DNA of 32,567 nucleotides from CAYVUI01 sp964454745. GTDB taxonomy: Bacteria; Planctomycetota; Phycisphaerae; Sedimentisphaerales; Anaerohalosphaeraceae. The notes under the pieces were generated by a model. The model did not search any database. It saw only the letters and a program-made list of their open reading frames with translations, and was not told the DNA's origin. The stretch is from NCBI GenBank assembly GCA_964454745.1, contig CAYVUI010000044.1, positions 1 to 32,567 of the forward strand. Reading direction: 5' to 3'. The translations under genes and the position numbers were made by a program. Below are positions 6,757-13,828 of the stretch, piece after piece. Numbering within the stretch: position 1 is the stretch's first letter; each line of letters starts with the position of its first letter.

Positions 6757-7437
6757 TCAGGATTCTAAATAGAAATCGGGGCTGATCCCGATATCTACCG
6801 TGAATACCTCACCCGTGAATTCTGTAGAATCCGGGTTGTCAAACCCGGTTTTTCGTGCGGCAAAAGTGACGGTAAAAGCAGCCCGGATCGCAACCCCCTG
6901 GGCAGTGCCGGTATCGCAATCCAGCCCGGAGGGGATATCCACGGCCATAATCGGGGTATCCGATTCATTGAGCATTTTCACCAGATTTGCCGCATCGGGC
7001 CGCAAGGGGCCGGTAAGCCCGGTACCGAAGAGGGCATCTACGATTAAATCCGCGTCCTGCGTCCACTCCCGGATTTTAGGTTCCACATCATCCCCGGGCA
7101 GCATCTCAACTTCAAGACCGAGATTTTGGATGATCCGCAGGTTCATATCCGCATCGCCGCCGATCTTCTCACGCGGGGCACACAGGACGACCTGAACCGA
7201 CACGCCGGCATTGGCCAGATGCCGGGCGATGACATAGCCGTCTCCGCCGTTGTTGCCGGAACCGCAAAAAATGCACACTGAGGCCTCCGATTCTGGCAGA
7301 CCGGATAAAATAATCTGAGCGGCCCCCCTGCCGGCGTTTTCCATCAATACCACACCGGGAATCCCGGCCTTTTCGATTGCCCAGCGGTCAAACGCCCGCA
7401 CCTGCTGACGGTTCATCTTTTCCGGATTGTTTTGCAT
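6757..7437 (-). CDS. nnrE: NAD(P)H-hydrate epimerase
   Basis: The YjeF N-terminal (Rossmann-like) domain, which epimerises the R and S forms of damaged, hydrated NAD(P)H so that the S-specific dehydratase can repair it. Motifs: the loop GSGNNGGDGYV (59-69), VDALFGTGLTG, VDIPSGLDCDTG and the ARKTG segment typical of the family. At 226 residues it is epimerase only; the fused ADP/ATP-dependent dehydratase domain (NnrD) is absent and not found elsewhere in the window. The ATG at 7437 is preceded by AAGGAAAG at suitable spacing. It is divergent from surE and converges with the coiled-coil gene, 23 bases apart. Confidence 0.93.
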   Translation of the reverse strand: MQNNPEKMNRQQVRAFDRWAIEKAGIPGVVLMENAGRGAAQIILSGLPESEASVCIFCGSGNNGGDGYVIARHLANAGVSVQVVLCAPREKIGGDADMNLRIIQNLGLEVEMLPGDDVEPKIREWTQDADLIVDALFGTGLTGPLRPDAANLVKMLNESDTPIMAVDIPSGLDCDTGTAQGVAIRAAFTVTFAARKTGFDNPDSTEFTGEVFTVDIGISPDFYLES

Positions 7438-7475
7438 TTTCGCTCTTTCCTTGAAAGCAATTATTAGAGCTATCC

Positions 7476-7504
7476 TTTACTTTTGCTCATAAAGTTCATA
7501 CAAT
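7476..7504 (+). promoter_or_regulatory. Candidate promoter of the surE operon
   Basis: TTTACT, a 17-base spacer and TACAAT stand about 80 bases before the surE ATG in the divergent nnrE-surE gap. Match to sigma-70 type boxes is moderate (four and five of six). Confidence 0.4.
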
Positions 7505-7533
7505 TTGAAGAAAATTGCAAGAGAAAATCGCCC

Positions 7534-7551
7534 GGAGGTCTTTCCACCTCC
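7534..7551 (+). promoter_or_regulatory. Hairpin in the surE leader with an SD-like arm
   Basis: GGAGGT (7534-7539) pairs perfectly with ACCTCC (7546-7551) across a six-base loop, 33 bases before the surE start. No T run follows, so it is not a terminator. It would fall in the 5' leader if the promoter at 7476-7504 is used, and could stabilise the mRNA or act as a ribosome decoy. Confidence 0.35.
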
Positions 7552-7584
7552 TCAACCAGGCATAAAAACAAGTAGAAAGGTAAC

Positions 7585-8364
7585 ATGCATATATTATTGA
7601 CAAACGATGACGGGATTCTTGCACCGGGCCTTTTTGCCCTGTATGACAGGCTTATGGAGATCGGCGACATTACCGTAGTCGCCCCGCAGGTTGAAAAATC
7701 AGGGGCCAGCCACAGCATTACGCTGGTGCCGATTCATTGTGAAAAAGTGAACGTGCAGAACAAATTCGAGGGCTATGCCGTTACCGGCAGCCCTGCGGAC
7801 TGTGTCAAACTGGCGGTTCGCGAGCTGACATCCAGCCCGATTGACCTGGTCGTGTCGGGAATGAATTACGGGGCCAATGTCGGGGTCAATATCTGCTATT
7901 CCGGAACCGTGGCCGCGGCACTGGAGGCGGGCTTTTACGGAATTCCATCTTTCGCACTCAGCGCGGCCTATGAAGATGACGTAAACTTCCCGCTGGCTGC
8001 GGAATATGCCGTGAATGTAGTCAAACAGTTGCTCCCGCCCAAGACCGGCGAAGTGATCAATATCAATGTCCCCCGGCTCTCAAAGGGGACACCCAAAGGC
8101 ATCCAGGTTGCCCCGCAGTCTTCCCATGGATTTGAAGAATTCTACGCCCTGCAATCTACGGAAGAAAACAAGCGAATCTACCAGATCAACGGCGGCTCGC
8201 ACAAGGACCACCCGGATCATGAAACCGATACGAACCTGCTTTGCGAGGGCTATATCACCGTAACGGCCCTGCATTTCAATATGACCGATACCCAGACAAA
8301 CCAGCAGTTACAATCCAGGCAATGGGATTTCAATACGCTGTCCACCGGAGGCAATCATGGCTAA
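7585..8364 (+). CDS. surE: 5'/3'-nucleotidase SurE
   Basis: A metal-dependent phosphatase that removes 5'- or 3'-phosphates from nucleoside monophosphates; members may also degrade polyphosphate. The N-terminal metal-binding sequence MHILLTNDDGILAPGL is complete (D8 and D9). Also present are GSPADCVKLA and SGMNYGANVG followed by YSGTVAAALE, which form the active-site pocket. The length of 259 residues is normal. GAAAGG precedes the ATG. It is the first gene of an operon with an ACT protein, a UPF0210 protein and a membrane protein; the next gene starts inside its last eight bases. Confidence 0.96.
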   Translation: MHILLTNDDGILAPGLFALYDRLMEIGDITVVAPQVEKSGASHSITLVPIHCEKVNVQNKFEGYAVTGSPADCVKLAVRELTSSPIDLVVSGMNYGANVGVNICYSGTVAAALEAGFYGIPSFALSAAYEDDVNFPLAAEYAVNVVKQLLPPKTGEVININVPRLSKGTPKGIQVAPQSSHGFEEFYALQSTEENKRIYQINGGSHKDHPDHETDTNLLCEGYITVTALHFNMTDTQTNQQLQSRQWDFNTLSTGGNHG

Positions 8365-8659
8365 AATCAAGAAGGCGTCAAAAGAATCACAGATATGCAT
8401 TGTTACCATTACCGGCAAAGACCGGGTCGGCATCATCGCAAAAGTTGCCAACACCATGGCCAAAGCGAACATTAACATCGTGGATGTCAACCAGAAGATT
8501 ATGGAACAGTATTTCGTGATGACGATGGCCTGCGATGTCGCGCAGTCCAATCTTTCGATGAAACAAATCCAGGAACATCTTGACGGAATCGCCAAAGACA
8601 TGTCCCTGAACATTACGTTCCAGAACGAGCAAATCTTTAAAATGATGCACCGTGTATAA
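8357..8659 (+). CDS. ACT domain protein (UPF0237 family)
   Basis: A single ACT domain, a small-molecule-binding regulatory fold. Residues 12-31 contain the first strand and TGKDRVGIIAKVA, the typical amino-acid-binding loop; NINIVDVNQKIM and YFVMTM follow. The length (100 residues) is slightly above the roughly 90 of UPF0237. The ATG lies within the end of surE (8-base overlap) and has GGAGG inside the surE coding region about five bases upstream. The pairing of a UPF0237 ACT protein with a UPF0210 protein directly downstream is widespread in bacteria, which points to a ligand sensor acting on its partner. The ligand is not known. Confidence 0.93.
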   Translation: MAKIKKASKESQICIVTITGKDRVGIIAKVANTMAKANINIVDVNQKIMEQYFVMTMACDVAQSNLSMKQIQEHLDGIAKDMSLNITFQNEQIFKMMHRV

Positions 8660-8671
8660 AGGACCAGGACA

Positions 8672-10033
8672 ATGAGCATTTCTGTAGAAGAAGTCTTTGA
8701 AACGGTCAATATGACCCTGCATCAGAACCTTGATATCCGCACGGTTACGCTGGGGATCAACCTCAAGGACTGCATGGACCGGACATTCAAGCCCTTTTCG
8801 GATCGTGTGCATAAGCGGATCGTCACCAAGGGGACACTCCTCAACCAGCATGCGGATGAAATAGAGCATAAATACGGCATCCCGATCACGAATCGGCGAA
8901 TTTCCGTTACGCCGGCGTCGCTTTTACTCGAACCGCTGCCCCGAAGTACCAAAACCGCGGTTCGCCTTGCCAAAGTGCTCGATAAGGCAACGAAGCAGGC
9001 CGGGATTGACTTTATCGGAGGCTTTGGAGCCCATGTGCAAAAGGCGATGACCGCCTCGGAAGCAAACCTGATCGATGCCCTGCCCGAGGCACTGAGCGAA
9101 ACGCAGCACCTGTGCTCGTTTTTGAACCTTGCCAGCACTGACGCGGGGATGAATATGACCGCGATCGAGAAGATCGGCCATACGATTAAGGATATCGCCT
9201 CGATGAGCGAGGAAGGCATCGGCTGTGCGAAACTGGCGGTATTCGCCAATGTGCCCGAGGATAACCCCTTCATGGCCGGGGCCCATCACGGTATCGGTGA
9301 GGGGGATTACACGCTCAACATCGGCATTTCCGGCCCGGGTGTGGTCAAGGCGGTGATCGATAACCATGCCGACTGCGACCTGACGGAGCTTTCAGAAGTC
9401 ATCAAACGTACGGTCTTTAAGATCACCCGTGCGGGCGAACTGATTGGCAGGGAAATCGCACAAAATATGGGTGTGGACTTCGGCATCGTGGATATCTCCC
9501 TCGCGGCGACGCCTGCAGCGGGCGATTCCGTCGCCGAGATCATTGAATCCATGGGCGTCATCCAGATGGGGCTTCCCGGTTCAACCGCGGCCCTGGCCCT
9601 GTTGATCGACGCAGTGAAAAAAGGCGGATCGATGGCATCGGGAAACGTTGGCGGGCTTTCCGGAACTTTTATCCCCGTCAGCGAAGACGCGGGGATGATC
9701 CGGGCCGTAAAATCCGGGGCACTTACCCTGGAGAAACTCGAGGCTTTAACCAGCGTCTGCTCGGTGGGAATGGACATGTTCGCGATTCCCGGTGATACGC
9801 CCGCGGATGTAATCTCCGCAATTATCGCGGACGAACTGGCCATCGGCGTAGCGAACCACAAGACAACCAGCGTTCGGGTGATCCCGGTTCCGGGCAAAAA
9901 AGCGGGCGATATCGTTCACTTCGGCGGCCTGCTCGGCTCGGCCCCGATCATGAAAATTCCCAAGAAAGCCTCTGCAAACTTTATCACCCGCAAAGGACGT
10001 ATGCCGGCCCCGATCCGGTCACTTCGCAACTGA
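8672..10033 (+). CDS. UPF0210 (PFL-like, DUF711) family protein
   Basis: A full-length (453-residue) UPF0210 protein, a family distantly related to pyruvate formate-lyase by structure but with no established reaction. The N-terminus with LDIRTVTLGINLKDC, the segment FIGGFGAHVQKAMT and the conserved HHGIGEGDYTLNIGISGPGV region are all present. Also present are the C-terminal GMDMFAIPGDTP and KTTSVRVIPVPGKKAGD elements. It starts 12 bases after the ACT gene with AGGAC sequences upstream. As in many bacteria, the ACT protein and this protein probably form one unit. Confidence 0.94.
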   Translation: MSISVEEVFETVNMTLHQNLDIRTVTLGINLKDCMDRTFKPFSDRVHKRIVTKGTLLNQHADEIEHKYGIPITNRRISVTPASLLLEPLPRSTKTAVRLAKVLDKATKQAGIDFIGGFGAHVQKAMTASEANLIDALPEALSETQHLCSFLNLASTDAGMNMTAIEKIGHTIKDIASMSEEGIGCAKLAVFANVPEDNPFMAGAHHGIGEGDYTLNIGISGPGVVKAVIDNHADCDLTELSEVIKRTVFKITRAGELIGREIAQNMGVDFGIVDISLAATPAAGDSVAEIIESMGVIQMGLPGSTAALALLIDAVKKGGSMASGNVGGLSGTFIPVSEDAGMIRAVKSGALTLEKLEALTSVCSVGMDMFAIPGDTPADVISAIIADELAIGVANHKTTSVRVIPVPGKKAGDIVHFGGLLGSAPIMKIPKKASANFITRKGRMPAPIRSLRN

Positions 10034-10045
10034 CAGGAGAAATCG

Positions 10046-10627
10046 ATGTGGAATCCTTATGAGAGTCCATGGCTGCTGCTGTTTCTGGCTGCGGGAGTGC
10101 TCTGCGTCGTGCAGGTCGTTCGCTGGGTCAAGCCGGATAAAAACCTTGCCTGGCTTCTCGCCCTGCCGGTGCTTTTAGCGATTTCGGCTTTTGCGCTGGA
10201 TATAAGCATCCAAACAGACCTGGAAAAGATTAATACCGCGGTATCCGGCCTGCGGAAAGCAGCCCTGCAAAAAGACGTTGCCGCCATCGAAGAACTGGTC
10301 CATCCTCAATACGCCGACCCTGTCAATGCGTCCCCGGAAGTTTTGTTTGCCAATCTCGAGCATGCCTTCAATCTCGTGGAAATTGAAAAGATCAATATTG
10401 CCAGCAAGGTGATTCAAATTCCACGGGAAAATTCCTCGATTGTCACCTGTGAGTACGCCGTCCATCTTCAGCAGGATGAGAGCCGTATCACCGCGCCGCC
10501 TCTGTTTCTGCTGAAAGTCAACCTGTACTTTCTTCGAACGCCCGGTCGAGAATGGCTGCTTACAACCATCGAGCCGCTTGAGTACAATCGAAACTCGATC
10601 AACTGGGGCTCTCTTCCCCGACGCTAA
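10046..10627 (+). CDS. Membrane protein with C-terminal NTF2-like domain, unknown function
   Basis: A 193-residue protein. Two hydrophobic helices (about 8-26 and 34-51) bring the C-terminal 140 residues to the side of the membrane from which they started, or, if the first helix is a signal anchor, outside. The soluble part (IQTDLEKINTAVSGLRKAAL, VHPQYADP, then alternating strands ending LLTTIEPLEY) has the pattern of an NTF2/SnoaL-like cone; this is inferred from strand layout, not from a recognised motif. It starts 12 bases after UPF0210 with AGGAG upstream, and is the last gene of the surE operon. Confidence 0.75.
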   Translation: MWNPYESPWLLLFLAAGVLCVVQVVRWVKPDKNLAWLLALPVLLAISAFALDISIQTDLEKINTAVSGLRKAALQKDVAAIEELVHPQYADPVNASPEVLFANLEHAFNLVEIEKINIASKVIQIPRENSSIVTCEYAVHLQQDESRITAPPLFLLKVNLYFLRTPGREWLLTTIEPLEYNRNSINWGSLPRR

Positions 10628-10654
10628 GTCAGGACCGATAACTTTTTTCGCAGT

Positions 10655-10690
10655 TATAAAAAAAGCCGGCATTGAACCGGCTTTCTTTTC
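10655..10690. terminator. Bidirectional rho-independent terminator
   Basis: AAAGCCGG (10662-10669) pairs with CCGGCTTT (10677-10684) across a seven-base loop. An A run precedes the stem and a T-rich run follows it, so it can end the surE operon on the plus strand and the response regulator gene on the minus strand. Confidence 0.88.
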
Positions 10691-10722
10691 TTGTGCCACC
10701 TCTTGCTATTCCTCATTTCTTG

Positions 10723-11142
10723 TTATTTTGCAAGAACCTTTCGGTTTTCGACGATGGTTTCAATCTTTTCGAGCAGTTCGCTCAGGTCGAAGGGCTTGAC
10801 GATATAATCCTCGATCCCGCATGCATTAGCCCTGGCGATGTCCTGCATCTGACTGCGAGCGGTAAGCATGATGACTGAAATCTCTTTGCAGTCCGGATTC
10901 TGACGCAGTGCTTCAAGCATCTCGTGGCCGTCCATCATCGGCATAATCACATCGAGAAGGATAATGTCAGGTTTTTCCTGTACGGCGGTATCCAGGCCTT
11001 CTTTTCCGTTGCACGCAGTTACAACCTGGAAATCATTCATCTCCAGGCGGTCCTTGAGTGTCTGAACGATATTCGGCTCATCATCGACAACCAGGATCTT
11101 AATCTTTTCCTGTTTCTTCTTTAATCCAAGAAATTCAAACAT
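10723..11142 (-). CDS. Single-domain response regulator (CheY-like receiver)
   Basis: A 139-residue receiver domain with a short basic N-terminal lead (KKKQEK). The acidic pair is D20-D21 (VVDDEP) and the phosphoacceptor is D64 (IILLDVIMP). The switch threonine lies in MLTAR and the conserved lysine in VKPFD. There is no output domain. The frame extends 17 codons further up to 11193. The ATG at 11142 was chosen because GGGAG lies nine bases upstream, whereas the in-frame ATG at 11151 abuts that same SD sequence. No histidine kinase is adjacent; the cheW gene about 20 kb away is the only other signalling component in the window, and a link is not shown. Confidence 0.92.
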   Translation of the reverse strand: MFEFLGLKKKQEKIKILVVDDEPNIVQTLKDRLEMNDFQVVTACNGKEGLDTAVQEKPDIILLDVIMPMMDGHEMLEALRQNPDCKEISVIMLTARSQMQDIARANACGIEDYIVKPFDLSELLEKIETIVENRKVLAK

Positions 11143-11485
11143 ATTTGTCATCTCCCATCGAATCACAAAACAAGGATTCAGGCATTTAGACACAAATCAA
11201 ATAACAGTCATTCGATTCATTTCAACATCGGCACAATTTGGCCGGTCCCAAAGGAAAATTTATCATTTTTCAGATGAAAGATTCTATTCGCTGACTGCAA
11301 AAAAGAAACAAAACCGAAACCTTTAATGTTTAACACAGCCCATAAAAACGGGAATATGATCTTATTTTTCAGATAATTATTGTTTTGATCGTAAAAAGGA
11401 TGATATTTCTGAAAACTTTTGGCGATCAATTGTATAGTATGGATACAGACCGGTTTCGTTAAAAAATCAAACAAAGGGAAAGTAC
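11143..11485. other. AT-rich divergent intergenic region
   Basis: About 340 bases between the response regulator and the small lipoprotein gene. The sequence is AT rich, with a TATAGT box at 11433-11438 that could serve the lipoprotein gene but lacks a convincing -35 box. A minus-strand frame at 11217-11474 codes a low-complexity product without SD support and is not taken as a gene. No RNA gene or repeat was seen. Confidence 0.4.
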
Positions 11486-11683
11486 ATGAAATTTTGTATT
11501 TTTGTTCTCAGCCTTATAGGACTTTGCCTCTTTGGATGCACTGATTCTACGTCCAGGATATCAGAAATGCCCGAAGACCTCTCTGCCCTAGAGTTTCAGG
11601 AAAATCAGCAGGACAATTCACAATCGAAGTGTTCCGCGTTAAATAAAAAAGTCTGCAATCCCTACAAATCCCTATATAGATAA
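11486..11683 (+). CDS. Very small predicted lipoprotein
   Basis: A 65-residue protein with a type II signal peptide: K2, a hydrophobic stretch, then LFGC with the lipidated cysteine at C18. The mature part of about 48 residues is hydrophilic, glutamine- and serine-rich, and carries two more cysteines (C48 and C56) that could form a disulphide. AAGGGAAAG stands about five bases before the ATG. It converges with folP (ten bases between stops). No family recognised; a real short lipoprotein is likely, but a truncated gene is possible. Confidence 0.62.
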   Translation: MKFCIFVLSLIGLCLFGCTDSTSRISEMPEDLSALEFQENQQDNSQSKCSALNKKVCNPYKSLYR

Positions 11684-11693
11684 TCCGCTACTC

Positions 11694-12539
11694 TCATCGG
11701 GCGGATTCAATGGCGTAAATCATTTTCACCGTATCGACCGCGGGGGGAATATCATGCACACGAATCACGCTTACCCCCCTGGCGGCACAATAAGATGTAA
11801 TCGCGTTGGTTCCGAAAAGGCGGTCTTTGGGCTCTTTTTTGCCCGTAATCTCACCAATGAATCGCTTGCGGCTGGCACCGACCAGGATTGGATATTCTGA
11901 ATTCACAAACCGGTCAATATGCTTTAAGAGTGCCAGGTTGTGCTGCGTGGTCTTGCCAAATCCGATTCCCGGATCGAGAATAATCTTTTCGGCCTTTACC
12001 CCCCTTTTTATCAGTTCGTCCGCCCGCTCATGAAGATAAGCAAAAACATCCTCCACAACGTCTTTATAAACGGGATTATTCTGCATCGTCTCCGGGCGGC
12101 CCTGCATATGCATCAGGACGACGGGCAGGCCGCTTTGGGCGATAATCTCCGCCATTTTTGGATCGCTCCCGGCGGTGATGTCATTGATAATCCCCGCCCC
12201 GGCTTCGATTGCCGCTTCGACCACTTCCGGGTCCGGCGAATCAATACTGATGGGAATGTTCAATTTGCCTGCAAGCGCCTCAATTACCGGAATTGCACGC
12301 TCGATCTGCTGCTGTATGCTGACCTTTTCCGATCCCGGCCGGGTGGACTGCGGGCCGATATCGATTATAGATGCCCCCTGCGTTTCCATCTCAAGGGCTT
12401 TTTCCACCGCAGCGGGAAGACTCAGGTAGTCTCCGCCATCACTAAAAGAATCCGGAGTGATATTGAGCACGCCCATCACCAGGCACGACCCGGAAAAATC
12501 GAGATGTACCGACTGACCTTTCCGGAATTTATTCGGCAT
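11694..12539 (-). CDS. folP: Dihydropteroate synthase
   Basis: Condenses p-aminobenzoate with hydroxymethyl-dihydropterin diphosphate in folate synthesis (the sulfonamide target). All landmark loops are visible: MGVLNITPDSFSDGG, IIDIGPQSTRPG, SIDS, INDITAG, LMHMQGRP, DPGIGFGKT, GASRKRFIG and VIRVHD near the C-terminus. The ATG at 12539 has AGGAA nine bases upstream. An in-frame TTG at 12548 directly abuts that SD sequence and was not chosen. The start overlaps the end of pdxB by 11 bases, so the two are co-translated. No folK, folB or pabB gene is adjacent. Confidence 0.95.
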   Translation of the reverse strand: MPNKFRKGQSVHLDFSGSCLVMGVLNITPDSFSDGGDYLSLPAAVEKALEMETQGASIIDIGPQSTRPGSEKVSIQQQIERAIPVIEALAGKLNIPISIDSPDPEVVEAAIEAGAGIINDITAGSDPKMAEIIAQSGLPVVLMHMQGRPETMQNNPVYKDVVEDVFAYLHERADELIKRGVKAEKIILDPGIGFGKTTQHNLALLKHIDRFVNSEYPILVGASRKRFIGEITGKKEPKDRLFGTNAITSYCAARGVSVIRVHDIPPAVDTVKMIYAIESAR

Positions 12540-13677
12540 CAAACCCAATTCCTGACAATTTTTCTCTCAGTTCAGTATCCGGAAATTTGAAAGCAATCCG
12601 CGTATTTTGGAATTCTCGTCGAACCGGGTATTCTTTTCGCAGTGTATCGAAATACCCGCCCTGCTCATCCTTGCTTATTGTTAGCATATTTCGCAATTTC
12701 GCGTCATCTTGAAGTATCGGATATACCTGCTTTACACAATGCTCAATCGCCTGCTGATGGGATTCAAACTGCCCGGGGTCGAGTTCAATGCGGGCAATTT
12801 TCGGCTCCGGCAGGAAATCCCCGGCCTGATCTGTCGCCTCCAGGCCAAAATGCTCACAAAAAGCCTTGTAAATCATAATCATCCCCGCGACCTTGCCGTC
12901 ATAAGAATAACCGGCAATATGAGGGGTACCAATCGCTGTCATATCCAGAAGTTCCGGATCGATTACAGGCTCATTTTCCCAGACATCGAGGACGGCGGCT
13001 TTGAGTTTGCCGCTTTGAATCGCGTTTTTGACTGCCTCGGTCTCCATCACCCCGCCGCGAGAGGTATTTAAAAATACCGGGTGCCCCTTGATCTGGTCAA
13101 AGAAATGCTCATTCACAAGATGATGTGTTTTATCCAATCCGTCATGTGTCAAAGGTACGTGTACCGTGATAAAATCGCACTCAAAGAGCTTTTCGAGCGG
13201 CAGATATTTGGAATCGCCGGTTTGACGTTCGAGGGGCGGGTCGTTCAGGTATACCCGCATCCCAAGGGCCTTTGCCTTTTTTTCCACCCGGCTGCCAACG
13301 TTACCGACGCCAATAATTCCGAGGGAGCTGCTGCAAACATCAATGTCCATTTTTGAGCCAACATCGAGCATCCCCGCGATTACATATTCCGCAACGGAAT
13401 TGGCATTGGAGCCCGGGGCCGAAGAAAAACCAATCCCCTGCTGAAAGAGATACTCCAGATCGATATGGTCCATACCAATCGTAGCGGTTCCAACGAAATT
13501 GACCTTGCTGCCTTCGAGCAGCCCTGCATTGACCCGTGTGATGCTGCGCACCAGCAGGGCATCGGCGTCTTTAACCAACTGCGGGGTCATTTCTCTGCCG
13601 GAAACCAGCACGACTTCCCCTAGGGAGGAAAAACATTCTTTCACAAACGGTATATTCTGATCGGCAATAATTCTCAT
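12529..13677 (-). CDS. pdxB: Erythronate-4-phosphate dehydrogenase
   Basis: An NAD-dependent D-2-hydroxyacid dehydrogenase of the DXP-dependent pyridoxal phosphate pathway. Compared from memory with the E. coli enzyme, similarity runs over the full length. Features are an N-terminus MRIIADQNIPF, GTATIGMDHIDL, the nucleotide-binding loop GIIGVGNVGS and LNTSRGGVM with the substrate arginine. VWENEP (catalytic Glu), TPHIAGYS (catalytic His) and the roughly 100-residue C-terminal dimerisation domain that separates PdxB from SerA-type enzymes are also present. The ATG at 13677 has AGGGAA nine bases upstream; the in-frame ATG at 13686 sits directly on that SD sequence. It overlaps folP. Confidence 0.94.
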   Translation of the reverse strand: MRIIADQNIPFVKECFSSLGEVVLVSGREMTPQLVKDADALLVRSITRVNAGLLEGSKVNFVGTATIGMDHIDLEYLFQQGIGFSSAPGSNANSVAEYVIAGMLDVGSKMDIDVCSSSLGIIGVGNVGSRVEKKAKALGMRVYLNDPPLERQTGDSKYLPLEKLFECDFITVHVPLTHDGLDKTHHLVNEHFFDQIKGHPVFLNTSRGGVMETEAVKNAIQSGKLKAAVLDVWENEPVIDPELLDMTAIGTPHIAGYSYDGKVAGMIMIYKAFCEHFGLEATDQAGDFLPEPKIARIELDPGQFESHQQAIEHCVKQVYPILQDDAKLRNMLTISKDEQGGYFDTLRKEYPVRREFQNTRIAFKFPDTELREKLSGIGFDAE

Positions 13678-13775
13678 ATCACACATTTCCCTTCATTTTT
13701 CCTATCTCAAATATCAAAAGAAAACCGAAAAATCAAGACAATATCGAGTTTCTGCATATTGATTCTCATGCCCAA

Positions 13776-13805
13776 TTCGGTAATAATAAGGATTGTTTGT
13801 ATAAT
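13776..13805 (+). promoter_or_regulatory. Candidate promoter of the MFS-glycosyltransferase operon
   Basis: A perfect TATAAT box at 13800-13805 lies 23 bases before the ATG. The -35 position 18 bases away (TTCGGT at 13776) is poor. It is within the divergent pdxB-MFS gap. Confidence 0.4.
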
Positions 13806-13828
13806 TATGGGGTTCTTTAACGGCGAAT

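Noticed and set aside
11217..11474. Minus-strand frame of 85 codons in the gap before the small lipoprotein
   Set aside because: AT-rich, Phe/Lys/Asn-rich product without SD sequence or motif; most likely non-coding.
11682..11707. AATCCGC/GCGGATT inverted repeat as terminator between the lipoprotein gene and folP
   Set aside because: It overlaps both stop regions, has a 12-base loop and lacks a T run on either strand.
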